From: Parelaphostrongylus tenuis
Lineage: Eukaryota > Nematoda > Chromadorea > Rhabditida > Metastrongylidae
Length of the DNA: 64,000 nucleotides
NCBI GenBank assembly: GCA_019055375.1
Contig: JAHQIW010000727.1
Coordinates: forward strand, 1-64,000
Reading direction: 5' to 3'
This document shows positions 47,615 to 57,784 of this stretch, piece by piece (positions within the stretch are counted from its first letter, which is position 1; each line of letters begins with the position of its first letter). A program made the translations under genes and the position numbers. Under the pieces are notes generated by a model. That model searched no databases. It was not told where the DNA came from and was given only the letters and a program-made list of their open reading frames with translations.

Positions 47615-48138
47615 GGTCTGCAATATAGATCGGTATTTGCCACATTGATTGATTGCAGAGATTATGTCCTATTTTTAAAAAACCAATCGGATATCGCGTA
47701 TGCCATTTCATTTCCCTACTTTGAAAGAAAAAGAGTCATGTTGATGTTGGTGCTTTGTCAAAAAAAAAAAAATTCAATATGACAATGTTGAACTTTACAG
47801 TGCATGTTTGATAGGAAAAAAATTCAGTCAAGCAAAGCTCTCTTGAACCGTTGCACTTACATTGTTCATTATGTAATCTGAACTCACACTTGAACAATGT
47901 AAGTGCAACAGTTCAAGAGAGCTTTGGTTGACTGAATTTTTTCCTATCAAACATGCACTGTAAAGTTCAACATTGTCATATTGAATTTTTTTCTGACAAA
48001 GCACCAACAATAACATGACTCTTTTTCTTTCAAAACAGGGAAATGAAATGGCATACACGATATCTGATTGGTTTTTCAAAAATAGGACTTAATCTCTGCA
48101 ATCAATCAATATGGCAAATACCTATCTATATTGCAGAA
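47615..48138. repeat. Long hairpin palindrome (about 250-bp arms)
   Basis: The left arm 47,615-47,868 and right arm 47,891-48,138 are reverse complements with few mismatches, around a 22-bp loop. Paired words include TTGCACTTACATTGTTCA / TGAACAATGTAAGTGCAA at the tip and CTGCAATATAGAT at the base. No terminal transposase and no known MITE motif recognised. Confidence 0.92.
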
Positions 48139-48740
48139 TCATCAACTCAAATATTCTACAATTGAAATTTTCTCACCACGAGTACACAAGTCCATTGTCC
48201 CTTCAACACTGTACTTCCTTGCAAAAAACGGGACTCATAGGCTCTACTACGCTCAATATGGCTCGAATTAACATCTTACAAAAAGAATTAATGTGTCGGC
48301 ACTTTTTTTTCTCGAAAAAAAAACCCAAATTTTATTGCTTCCAAACCCGGAAAGGCTTCCATCTTTTTTACTCTCAAATTCTTCAGTTGACGATTATTTA
48401 TGTATCAAATTAACATATACCCTTAGGCTTTCTTTATGTTGACATTGAATTAATCTTACTTTATCAATCTATCGATCAGCATCGGTGTTTTTTCTTCACT
48501 GTGCGGGTTCCATATTTCAAGCTCATCACTTAACTGGAGATTTGCCTTCTTTATAGACGTCGTAAAATACCGGTTAAACGCATCTAACTGCAGTATACAA
48601 ATTTCTTGATAAATTCTGTAGCGTGTTAGTCATTGGCTCTGGAGAATACGAAACGCGTCAAAACGTTAGCCGAATAAAAAATATTGCCAACACCTTGTGT
48701 CACAGATTTGATCTAGAAAAATACATTATTGACTGATAAT
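48139..48740. other. No gene recognised; hammerhead-like fragment
   Basis: Contains GGCT-CTGGAGA-ATAC-GAAAC...GTT-AGCC at 48,635-48,671, which resembles a damaged hammerhead. No coding sequence supported. Confidence 0.35.
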
Positions 48741-50200
48741 GCGAACGATAAAAAGAAGTGTATTTAGATTATGTCTTCAAGTCTTGTGAATAGCCGGACT
48801 AGGGCGCTCCGTACGACGCTCATTAATTGCCTGGTGTAGAGTGCTGAGTGGAGCAGCTACCTCAGCGCATCACTAACCACTTGGCCACCGACTCCTCTGA
48901 CACAGGATATGCTTTAGTAAAGATGTTCAAAGAACAAGTCAATAAAATTTCTCTTCTTTTATCCCATTTTGTCATTCACCTTAACCCAGGAATTCTGGTT
49001 CTCACTTCAATATGAAGATGCCTTGCTAAAAGTCAACAGCAGAGTAATATAGGAAGCGAGCCATACTTCGCTACGAACATTTTTCAATACGACATCGACG
49101 TGCCATGAAATCTGTGATATTTCCAATTATCAATAGGAAAATTTGGTGGTGTGACACAGGACAAAGCATACCAACACGGAAATTGAATCCCAGTCACCCC
49201 ATAAACTAAAAAAGCAAATGGTCGATGGCCCATCCCATAGAAAAATACGATCTTGGCCTGTATAAAAGTACAGGGTCCAAATGGAAAATCATTCCACAAC
49301 GATAAACGCCTCCGTTACACTTCTCGCTCTTATTTCTGTTCGTTCACATGTGTTTGACACATCCGACTTGAAATACATTGATTCTGATGCATACATTGTG
49401 ACAATGATGTCTGCTTGTAAATCTAAACAGACACCATTCATTTATCAATAATTCCTGTTATCCTTATTTATTCGGCATGATTCATCGATAGCGAAAGAAC
49501 CAAATCCCATCGAAACGTTCGTAGTAAAGCACAACAACTTAGAGTGATCTACAAATATCTGACGACTACTGAAGGATGCTATATCTGAGGATGCACGAGA
49601 AAGATCCATAACAAAGTTGTTTTCCGTGTTCATCAATGAATAGTAGTGAAACGTCAATGCTAACATTTCGTAACGTGTTTGCTTCACATCGTTCAGTAAT
49701 AAAAAGTAGCAATGTAATAGTCACATCTCAGCTATGCGTACATTTTGTCTTCATCAAATCACGACTTCATTTACTTCCTTATTCTATTCATTTTGCACGA
49801 CTCGTCATCACATCTGTTGTGAAGGATTTCAATTCTTTTCCCTTTAATTTTTACGCTCGCATTCATCGTCCTCAAATAGCTCTAAATATTTCACATATAG
49901 CTCTGCTGCTACTTGAGGATTACATCTTCTTTATGAATTTCGTAGAATGTTGAAAGAACTGATTCTCTCTTGCAACCTTGTAGATAGCCGAGCTAGGATG
50001 TTACCAGATGATTGCAAGAGATTGTTGGGGAGAATATTTAGCAATTAGTAATATGCTTCCTGGTGGGCTGTATCACTAGCCACTCTGCGGCCAGCGGAGC
50101 CCATCCCTTGTAACTAAAATATTTCAATTGATAAAGTTGCGATTCAATGGCTAATTATTGTATAAGATTGTGCACCTTCGTTGCTCTTCTTGTTCTTATT
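48740..50200. repeat. Diverged direct copy of 45,230-46,400
   Basis: Follows the order of the 45,230 segment through to the AGCCGAGCTA(G/C)G.TGTTACC and GCTTCCTGG(T/C)G(G/A)GCTG words. It then runs into a degraded version of the ORF-family start. It also holds a tRNA-like segment near 48,800-48,900. Confidence 0.6.
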
Positions 50201-50203
50201 GCG
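50147..50203 (+). CDS. Candidate signal-peptide exon
   Basis: ATG followed by a typical short secretory leader (MANYCIRLCTFVALLVLIA) and a GTACGT donor, phase 0. It occupies the same place as the ORF-family start in copy B. The aligned next segment (after CATCCATAG) has immediate stops. It may therefore be the first exon of the gene at 50,797, or the relic start of the duplicated family. Confidence 0.3.
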
Positions 50204-50461
50204 GTACGTTCAATTTTTCTCAACACATCCATAGTGACACACATTGATAGTAATTTGAGTTAATAAATTTCGGCTTATTATAATCTTTGTTAGCTGCATG
50301 GAAGATGATATAAGTTTGCAGATCTTCCCTAACGGAGAAGAACTTCTCGTTCCATTAAGGCAATATATAGTTCTCCTACATGAAATCTTGACTTTTTTAT
50401 TCTAACAACTTCAAAGATGCTGAAATATTCTATTAATATTGCATATAATTTCTTTATACAG

Positions 50462-50553
50462 CACCGGAAAATCTTCGACTTTCAATCTCTTTGTTATTCA
50501 AATTAATATCTAATGATCAAAATCGGTTTCGTGACGAATGTCTCAAACCGATT
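50462..50553 (+). CDS. Candidate upstream exon of the 50,797 gene
   Basis: After TTTCTTTATACAG an open frame reads PENLRLSISLLFKLISNDQ, then FRDECLKPI, to ATT|GTAATA. It leaves phase 0, as the exon at 50,797 requires. It needs an incoming phase of 1, which the 50,147 exon does not supply. Confidence 0.25.
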
Positions 50554-50796
50554 GTAATAGTTTGAGAAATACGTTTGAGAATTTCCATGATTGATTCCGT
50601 GTTAGCCTCAATATTGTTTCATAGTTTATGAAATTTTCGTGTTAATCCAAAACATGATGTTGTTATAACAAAATATGTTCCAGAACCTAACGTTCCAATA
50701 AATTTCGTCTTTCTTTGATATCTTTCCCGATGAAGGAGAAATTTTTCAAACGTTAGATGTTGAAGAAGTTCTGATACCTTCACCAAATCATTTCAG

Positions 50797-50830
50797 CAGT
50801 CCCACTCTACCATCTCTCAACAACAAAGAG
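50797..50830 (+). CDS. Unrecognised gene, exon a
   Basis: After AAATCATTTCAG; encodes QSHSTISQQQR; donor AGAG|GTAAGT, phase 1. The frame is open upstream of the acceptor as well, so the exon may begin earlier. Confidence 0.5.
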
Positions 50831-51788
50831 GTAAGTAGCTCTCTTTTCCTTTCGTATCTTTTTCTCTAATGTTATTTGTCCTGAACCTACATGCCATTCA
50901 TATTACAAATCTATCTTTACTTCAACTTAGATGAACTGAACTGCGAGGGAGAAAATGACTCAATGATGAAAAAGGATATGAGAAAAACTGCTGGAGTCGG
51001 GCACCGTTCTAAGAGGTCTGTCCTGATATAATTTCCCAATTCTTCGGAAAAAGACGATAACTTGCAAAATATCCACCGCTTTGGCAGGAAAGCTTGTCAA
51101 AAAGTATTTTTTTTTAGAAAACTGTATCCAACTGAAGAGGGACCTCGCTCTCCTATGGTGATTGAAAATCTTTACAATAAGACATCCCAGTTTTCACTCG
51201 AAAGATATATTGATTATCACAATGATTTCCTAGGGGTATGATTGCACATTAGAGGGAAAAGCAAGCATCATTGTCAAATCTCAGTGCAACGGCGAACACA
51301 CCCATCGCGTACTCGGCAACAACGAGAACGGCAACGTCGCCTACCGTCCTCATCATAATCCACTTAGTACTACTGATGTCACGGCTGGGGTGAGTTAAAG
51401 TGAAGCTCTGTCCTAGTTCTATGGAAAACTCAGTTTCCTATTCAGAAGAAGACTCGTATGTTTGAGATGAAAAATATGGCAATATTAGTTAACTAAATTA
51501 AGCTCTAAGAAAACTTCTGAGAGATCTCTTTTGAACTCTCTACAAACATCACCATCTTCCTAAGTCAGCCATTCAAACTAGTGGATTGGTGAATGAACTC
51601 CTTGCATTTGTTTCTAACCACATCAGTGCATCACTTTTCAGATAAATAAATGGTGGAGTGAACAAGATTCACCAACATATGCTCAGGTTAGTTGTGATGT
51701 TCATCTAGTATTTGACTAATATTCCCGAGAGTGGATAGCAATAAGCAGTACTAGGCGAGTTTTTCAATAATTTCAGAGAGGAAATTAA
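50797..51788 (+). CDS. Unrecognised multi-exon gene, C-terminal part (gene span)
   Basis: Six consecutive exons are phase-consistent: 50,797-50,830 (to phase 1), 50,931-51,015 (to 2), 51,118-51,235 (to 0), 51,285-51,389 (0), 51,642-51,686 (0) and 51,777-51,788 with TAA. Acceptors are strong (TCATTTCAG, CAACTTAG, TTTTTTTTTAG, AATCTCAG, ACTTTTCAG, AATTTCAG). Donors are GTAAGT, a weak GTCTGT, GTATGA, GTGAGT and GTTAGT. An AATAAA lies at 51,869. The product is hydrophilic, rich in Asn, Glu, His and basic residues: ELNCEGENDSMMKKDMRK, SPMVIENLYNKTSQF, NNENGNVAYRPHHN, ending WWSEQDSPTYAQRGN. It could be a cytoplasmic tail or a secreted nematode-specific protein. No domain recognised; the 5' end is not established. 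Confidence 0.58.
50931..51015 (+). CDS. Unrecognised gene, exon b
   Basis: After ACTTCAACTTAG; continues as DELNCEGENDSMMKKDMRK, then HRSKR across the junction; donor AAGAG|GTCTGT, phase 2. Confidence 0.55.
51118..51235 (+). CDS. Unrecognised gene, exon c
   Basis: After a long T run ending in TAG; encodes KLYPTEEGPRSPMVIENLYN, then SLERYIDYHNDFLG; donor GGG|GTATGA, phase 0. Confidence 0.6.
51285..51389 (+). CDS. Unrecognised gene, exon d
   Basis: A 49-bp intron precedes it (GTATGA...ATCTCAG). Encodes CNGEHTHRVLGNNENGNVA, then PLSTTDVTAG; donor GGG|GTGAGT, phase 0. Confidence 0.6.
51642..51686 (+). CDS. Unrecognised gene, exon e
   Basis: After CACTTTTCAG; encodes INKWWSEQDSPTYAQ; donor CAG|GTTAGT, phase 0. 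Confidence 0.58.
51777..51788 (+). CDS. Unrecognised gene, terminal exon
   Basis: After CAATAATTTCAG; three codons (RGN) and TAA. Supported only by the acceptor, the phase and a downstream AATAAA at 51,869. Confidence 0.4.
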   Translation, partial: RGN

Positions 51789-51887
51789 TCAAATTTTCAT
51801 CTATTGCTTACGAGTATACATATACGCAACAAATTGAGCAGTCTATTTGACTTACTACAGCAGATTGGAATAAACAATATTTGCCCA

Positions 51888-51990
51888 TTGATGTAGATTG
51901 ATGTGCAAAACTTTCTCGTCAGTTGGGACTTGAACCCGCACCTCACTCTTTCCGGGAATGCGTGCTCTTTCCGTTACACTACTGACGTCC
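51888..51990 (-). repeat. tRNA-like SINE head (family 2)
   Basis: On minus: GTCAGTAGTGTAACGGAAAG, a B box GGGTTCAAGTCCCAAC, and a closing CTGAC that pairs with the 5' GTCAG. Then GAAAGTTTTGCACATCAATC, the family body word. Best preserved of the three family-2 copies. Confidence 0.6.
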
Positions 51991-52950
51991 ATTTTGCACA
52001 TCGAACTTTTTACGTTACAGCGCACGTTTACGTTTACGTTACAATGACCATATTACTATCAAAAGCGGAAAAAACATTTTCAGATGACAAAGACAAACGC
52101 GACCAAGGTCGGATGTGCATTCCACAAGTGTGAAAAGGATTATGCATTTGTTTGCATATATGCATAACTGCAACGCTACAACCTGAACGCTGTTCAGATT
52201 TTAGTAATCATAAAGGATTTTAACGAATTGTCTGTTATTCTACACATATTATGTTCAATAAGTGTATCGCAGTAGGATCAAACTATAGTTCAACTTTCTT
52301 TCTAAGCAACACATTTCGAGCACTTTTACTTTTGCATCAGTGTTAGAGGACAACCTTTTTAATTTTGAGAATGTTGTCGATTTCCTCATAAGAAATCCAT
52401 CTACTCACCGGCGATCTTCTTTTTGAAAAGCAGTTTCCATGAGTACAATTTGCTGCAGATCATCTCAAATTTTGTTTCCGTTGTTCATTATCGCTGGCAC
52501 ATCCTAGTCTCGCATCAAAATCTCCAATACCAAAGTATAGAAGGTCTTTTTATTCTGGACAAGATTTCTCTATATATTATATATAGAACGGGTTCAATCT
52601 GCTTTCACCACCTTTTCGAACTGATCATAGCACTTGATGAAATCAATTTTTTTGACACGGAAGTTATAGACCGAAATAACCAGACACAGTTATAAGATAT
52701 TTCACCAAGTGGCTAGATCAGGTAAATACCGTCTTACCACGGTTCCGACTTTTCCGACATTTTGGACGGACACTGCGCTTCACGACTATATAAGTTCCGT
52801 CATCAAATGGTTATATGTCGGCCTTTGTGTTTTCGTTTCTTGTAAGATAATAACATAGAAAACCCAACAGCCTTAACTCCTAAGGGACGACGTGTTCCAG
52901 TTAAGCTAGCGATTGTATGTCTTTCTCGCGGGACAAAATTTTTCTCTTAG
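51990..52950. other. No gene recognised
   Basis: AT-rich sequence downstream of the 50,797 gene, with chance frames only. Confidence 0.4.
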
Positions 52951-52954
52951 ACAG

Positions 52955-53270
52955 TTCGTAACCATTCGAAAGCCTAAATCTCCGCAGTTTCAAAGAAATA
53001 TCTGATTTATAAAAAAGACTTCTGATTACGTTGTAACAGCGAAAATAATTATGTTTCATACTGAATCTTCTTTATTTGCTAGGCTGTGCGTTGATATGGC
53101 TGTTCACTACAATCTTATGAATCTTTAGATAACCTAAATCTCGGGAATTTTGGTGATGCAATTGGTTTTTTCGAAAGGTCATCAAAGAACGCTCTAGGAG
53201 CAAAAAGAAGATCAAATTTCACATCTGAAATGTTGCTCGGCCGCTTGGACGTCACTGGTGGTTTGTTGGT
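52955..53270. repeat. Approx. 160-bp repeat, two units
   Basis: Unit cores CATTCGAAAGCCTAAATCTC (52,969) and TTAGATAACCTAAATCTCGG (53,127), spaced about 158 bp. Each is followed by a TTTTTC/AAAAGAC-type word and a GAAAAT.A..TTTCA word. Confidence 0.55.
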
Positions 53271-53420
53271 AAAAATGCATCAATTTTATACGTCAGAGGT
53301 ATTTTTCCGCTACATAAGGAATGGAATATTACGAATGGACCTTTTACAAATTTTTTTGATATAAAGACTAACCACTTCTCTTGAAACCCCTCATTTTTCA
53401 GCGGTAATACCACGTCCTAT

Positions 53421-53753
53421 ACGAATATACGTTCTATACCACGTAATACGAGAGCGCATGTGGCGCAGTGGTTGGAGGTGCCCTGCGTCGCACACGAGGT
53501 CACTGGTTCGATCTCGCGCTCATGGCTCACCAAGCCATCCATCCCTCCGGGGTCGGTAAATTGGTACCAGACAGGTCTCAGACTTGTCTGGGAGGATAAG
53601 CAGCACTGACTCGGTTCAGCGGGAGGCCACCGCGAGTCATTGTAAAGGCCAGATGTGCATTCAATCACTTCAAACGAAGTTAAAAATTGAAGTCGAATGC
53701 ATGGAGCATCCCTCAGGGATTGATTAACGCCGAAAGCTTTATCCTTTATCCTT
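53421..53753 (+). repeat. tRNA-derived SINE, family 1 (well-preserved copy with target-site duplication)
   Basis: The tRNA-like head (GCATGTGGCGCAGTGGTTGG, B box GGTTCGATCTC, with GAGCGC...GCGCTC closing the acceptor stem) starts near 53,452. Then come the body (ACCGCGAGTCATTGTAAAGG) and tail (GCTTTATCCTTTATCCTTT). The 16-bp word TAATACCACGTCCTAT occurs at 53,405-53,420 and again at 53,754-53,769, flanking the element as a target-site duplication. Confidence 0.85.
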
Positions 53754-53989
53754 TAATACCACGTCCTATTAAAAAAATGAACAAACTTTCAACCCCTTAT
53801 TGTGCAAGACTGTATTGCGAGAACGTAGCTCGAAAGCACGTTCTCTACAACTAAACATTTCTAATAGAGTCCTATGCGGAGGAAATTCTAATATGTTGTT
53901 CGGGTAAGTGTAGGAAGATCGCGCGTTGATCATTGCGTGTGATACGGAACTTCCCCTATCAGCACCCATATTCAACAAAGAAACACATT

Positions 53990-54420
53990 TTCCGCTCTTT
54001 CTGGACATTTTAATAGTTATTCGACAACTCAATTCTGAAAATTTGAAAGGGGTGTCTTTTCTCTAAAAGGTCTATATATGACACTGCAACTGAAAAAACA
54101 TGTTAATTAACATTCAAGGATCTTTCATTAAGCAAAGCTTTTCCCCAAAATGCTCAGCAGTTCTTCGGTAGTACAAATCTCGAAAAATTTAAGAGCGTTT
54201 TTGGTTTCCCAAGAAGCCTCTTTATTGCTCTGCAACACTGAAATTGACATACAAGTGGCGCGCATGCTTTGCACTGATATGTGGATGGATATTACAAAAT
54301 AGGCATAAAGCCGACGCCGTTCAATAATCAGTCGTCGCTCAAGTCTCGGGAATTCCAATAGGATGCTTGCAATTTGAAAAAGTCTCTTTGCTAGCTGTAG
54401 CTATATAATCTACACAAATG
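53990..54420. repeat. Approx. 160-bp repeat, about three units
   Basis: Cores at about 54,013 (TCGACAACTCAATTCTGAAA), 54,165 (CGGTAGTACAAATCTCGAAA) and 54,325 (CGTCGCTCAAGTCTCGGGAA), spaced 150-160 bp. Each has a following GCTGTAGC/CTGCAAC word. The strongest tandem arrangement of this family in the window. Confidence 0.6.
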
Positions 54421-54658
54421 GATGTATATGGTGGCGCCGAGGTCGAATTGTTGTGATGCTCGTTGCGGCGTGCGCGGTCTAAATGTCATCCCCCAACACT
54501 CTCGGCAGTCAACAGCGAACTTTCTCCGGAACGCCACAGCAAGGTTCGGCCAGTACTCTGTGCCATTCAAGAAGAATTCGATAAACGAATTAATGCTAGG
54601 AGTTTTGTTATCCACACAATGAGATATATTGTGATGAAGAGTCGTGTAAAAAATTAAA

Positions 54659-54660
<2 letters not shown>

Positions 54661-54696
<36 letters not shown>
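54661..54696. repeat. (AT)18 microsatellite
   Basis: Thirty-six bases of perfect AT dinucleotide repeat. Confidence 0.95.
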
Positions 54697-54699
<3 letters not shown>

Positions 54700-55494
54700 G
54701 TGTTCAAGAATGTCTTTCGCCTTTTGTGAAACAGCATAAGGCATCGACTGTTTTTGCAGAGCGCCTTTTACATGCATCTGCTCTTGTCCACACTGCTGCT
54801 TTCGCTGCATGATGTGCTATTCGTGTAGCTTAGAACACCACCATTGACGTAACCAAGTCATCGAGAAACTAAATAGCAATTCAATGGGATTTGTTATGAT
54901 GACTCACGATAAATCGTTCATGCAGCAATGACTTGTTAGCACAATGACCACTTACACTGACATCACAGGTGAAATGACATCTGAGCTTGGTCATTGCTCC
55001 ATTTGCCATCTGAAAGTCTGTTCACTGATCATCAATACCACTTTTGGTTTGTTACAAGTTGAGTCGAGAAATTGTTTATTTTGTTTGCTTTTGTGCTTAA
55101 CTTGTTGACGAACGATGAATGAGAGCGTTATGATGTGTATCAAAATATGTGGTCTCTCGTACACGAGTATGTCGCCGCCAGTTATCATTTATTGCTTTGA
55201 CTCTCAATGATCCTCGCTAACCATCTCTGCAACTAACCTAAGAGAATGAAATTTTTCGAAATGCGATATTTCTCACAAACTATCCTTTTCTCTATTGAAA
55301 ACTTGCATCGGTACCAACCTCGTGCAAGTTTTAATTTAACAGTTCATGAGAAATTTTGCGTTTCTTCAATTTTGCCGTGGTCTAGAGATACTCGGACTTT
55401 GAGCTATTACGAAATTCTAATGTTTTATTTTCGGTTGGCATTAGATGTTCGAAGCGCCTGACGAAAGAATCTGATGTCTTTCATTATATATCTC

Positions 55495-55800
55495 AACCTA
55501 AGGAGCGCTCGTGACGCAATGGTTAAGGGGGGGAGGGGAGGGTCCTGTGTCGCATACGAGGTCAAGGGCTCGATCTCACGCCCAGTCCCGCCCGGGTGGG
55601 TTAACTGGTATCAGAGAGATCTCAGACTGGTTTGATAGTATAAGCAGCACTCACTCGATGTAACGGTAGGCCACCGTGCGTGATTGTACAGGACAAATAT
55701 GCATTTAGTCACCTCAGGCGAACGCAAGAATTGAAGACAATTCATGGCGCATCCGCCACGGATTGCTCAACGCTGAGAGCTTTATCTTTTGTACTTGATC
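55495..55800 (+). repeat. tRNA-derived SINE, family 1 (in copy C)
   Basis: Plus-strand SINE. Head CTCGTGACGCAATGGTTAAG, with a G-rich insertion (GGGGGGAGGGGAGGG), B-box-like GGCTCGATCTC, body CCACCGTGCGTGATTGTACA, tail GAGCTTTATCTTTTGTACTT. It mirrors the SINE in copy B. Confidence 0.78.
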
Positions 55801-56389
55801 TGCCTGAAAACGTAAAATGATGATCCTATAATCGGACTGATGTCGTGGATTGTTTCAAGTTACTAATAATTGATTTTATTCTTAAAACTTACTAATATTT
55901 GTCTGATGTTGAGGGTAAGTGCAATTAATGGTCTTTTTGAAGCTTTCTTGCATTTGAAATTTTTCTAAGTATCCGTGCTGTTCTCTTATAATGTAGGAGG
56001 CGTAGTTCATAAAAATCAGAAAGGGTAGCTCAAAATTCCAGGGTCCGTAGTATGCAATGGCGCTGCTCTGCCAATATAATGGAAATGTAATAGTTCATGT
56101 GGTAACAACTTAAGATGGCGTTCTTGAGAGAATCATTTCCAAGATTCCAACGCACAATTACACTCTCTCAAAGTCAACTCAAAGATCAGTTTACCACAAA
56201 ATAATGGCAGCGATCTTTCTACATAGAAACCTTTTTTTACGAAATAGCTCATGTGTGGTATTCACCTACGTTTCCGAGTGCCATGTTTTCCTCTTGAACA
56301 TGAACCTTTGTTTGAAACTTATCTTGCGTCTAACGCGTCAGACCATCGATCGGCCGCCTCGCCCTCTCCCCTATGCCGCAGATTAGCCG

Positions 56390-56797
56390 CTAAACAAGCC
56401 GACCGAATATGTGAAACTTAATCTTGTTTTCCCCGTTACAATGCAGTGAAACGGTCTTTCCAGAAATCAAGCACACGTTCGAATCATTAAAACTCACGCT
56501 ATCAAGCCAAAGTTTCTTTCCAAGCACGATGTACTTGCTTAACTGTAATTGCTGTGTATCACAGCGAATGTTTTGATGGAAATGAATGTACTGCAACAAA
56601 AAGGAGAGCAACGAAATAGTCAATCTTGCGAGCAGTTTTCCATTCAAGCAGCGTCTTGTATTGCATATTACTGAATAGTCGTTACAAGACATAGCTTCCG
56701 CTGAGATCGAAATTTTAGTGACGCAGCTCGCCAGGAAGCATGGTATAGATTGTTTGGAGCTCTTCGCCGAAACTTTTTTATAGTAATACGGTAACAC
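56390..56797 (-). pseudogene. ORF family member (copy C)
   Basis: The minus-strand open frame of 135 codons includes LTISLLSFLLQYIHFHQNIR, QLQLSKYIVLGKKLWLDS and TVSLHCNGENKIKFHIFG. The downstream half stays open where copy B is shifted. The ATG equivalent to that of copy B is followed by a 1-bp deletion that breaks the N-terminus, and the CGCAG acceptor-like word of copy B is CGCTG here. The two copies are therefore broken in different places. Function unknown. Confidence 0.4.
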
Positions 56798-56980
56798 CGC
56801 AGCTCGGCTGTCTCCGAGATTGAAAGGACAATTCGTTTGACTAGCATTCCACGAGATCTACACTGAAGGTTGAATTCTCAATTAGACGCTGAAACAACCC
56901 ACATAACTTTAGAGCAATGATTGCGAGCAGATGCACAAAATGTAAGGAATGCGAGAATTCCTCCATTAGATGTAATGTCG

Positions 56981-57318
56981 TGGCTAGTTAACCTTAAAAC
57001 ACAGATGTCCTTCGGCAGCACAGATGTCCTTCTCATCATCCCTAGTAGGAAGCTGTCACTTCCGCAATGGCTTTCAAAAATTCAATGCTCAATTTGTCCA
57101 TCGTTATCATTTGGTATCCAAAGAGTAAATTTAAATTTGATGCCCTATAATTAGCGATCTCGCCGAAGCTTCTTATGGAAATCGTTTCTGAAATATTCAC
57201 TTGACCCTAAAGAAATTGATACTGGGTGGATTAAACATAAAATCTGAATTTATAGCGAGTGTTGAGGAGCTTCTTCCTGAACCTTCTAGAGAAGTACCAG
57301 AGCAAAATCACAGAATAT
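56981..57318. other. Short stretch, no supported gene
   Basis: An open frame from about 57,201 (LKKLILGGLNIKSEFIASVE, LLPEPSREVPEQN) is protein-like and is interrupted by the foldback repeat starting at about 57,319. Possibly an exon remnant; no splice support. Confidence 0.25.
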
Positions 57319-57502
57319 ACATTCATTATTGTTTCAGTAAAGGGCACCTGCGCAAATACGCTTATTTATTTGACAAACTAGATGTACAGACGCTACCCGT
57401 GACTGTCAAAAGTCTATTGAACATCTGTTTTCTTAGTTTGTCACGTAAATATGCGTATTTGCGTAGGTGCCCTTTTCGCTAAATAAATAATGAATGAATG
57501 TC
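57319..57502. mobile_element. MITE-like foldback element
   Basis: The left arm (57,319-57,380) and right arm (57,432-57,502) are reverse complements, sharing AAAGGGCACCTGCGCAAATA and GACAAACTA, around a loop of about 50 bp. The outermost bases (ATTCATTATT / AATGAATGAAT) also pair. No coding capacity. Confidence 0.75.
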
Positions 57503-57784
57503 CTGTGATCATATTTACTTCGCTTTAACTTTGACCTAAGCCAATCGCTCTCCATTATAAAGTGAATATAAGCGGCCAAACTTTTCAAGGAGCGTCGGCC
57601 ACGTTTGAATCATGTTTGCTTTCCCGATCTGCACACTGTATCGTTGTATTCCATACATATTGCATTGCTATTATTGTGCTGTTATCAAGAAGATAAACGA
57701 TATAATTCCCGAAAAGTCCGATGCAAAGACAACTGTTCGATGTCCTGCGTGGCAAACGAGGTTAAACTGTACTACCCTATTCAC

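Larger units (their letters stand above)
55368..56980. repeat. Inverted duplication, right arm (copy C)
   Basis: Reverse complement of 46,010-47,612. The similarity runs from GACGAAAGAATC/TCTAGAGATACTCGGACTTT at the left through the SINE to GAGCAGATGCACAAAATGTAAGGA and beyond at the right end. Confidence 0.88.

Noticed and set aside
50703..50830. Longer exon reading FFDIFPDEGEIFQTLDVEE before the 50,830 donor
   Set aside because: The frame has a TAA just upstream with no acceptor, and its phase at the donor would put a stop in the next exon. The TTTCAG acceptor at 50,796 gives a consistent chain instead.
53452..53520. Functional tRNA gene
   Set aside because: A and B boxes are good, but the segment continues into a repeated SINE body with a target-site duplication and occurs in several copies.
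54422..54657. Possible Tc1 transposase C-terminus (CAIQEEFDK)
   Set aside because: Only a few residues resemble the family and no DDE blocks are nearby. Too weak to annotate.
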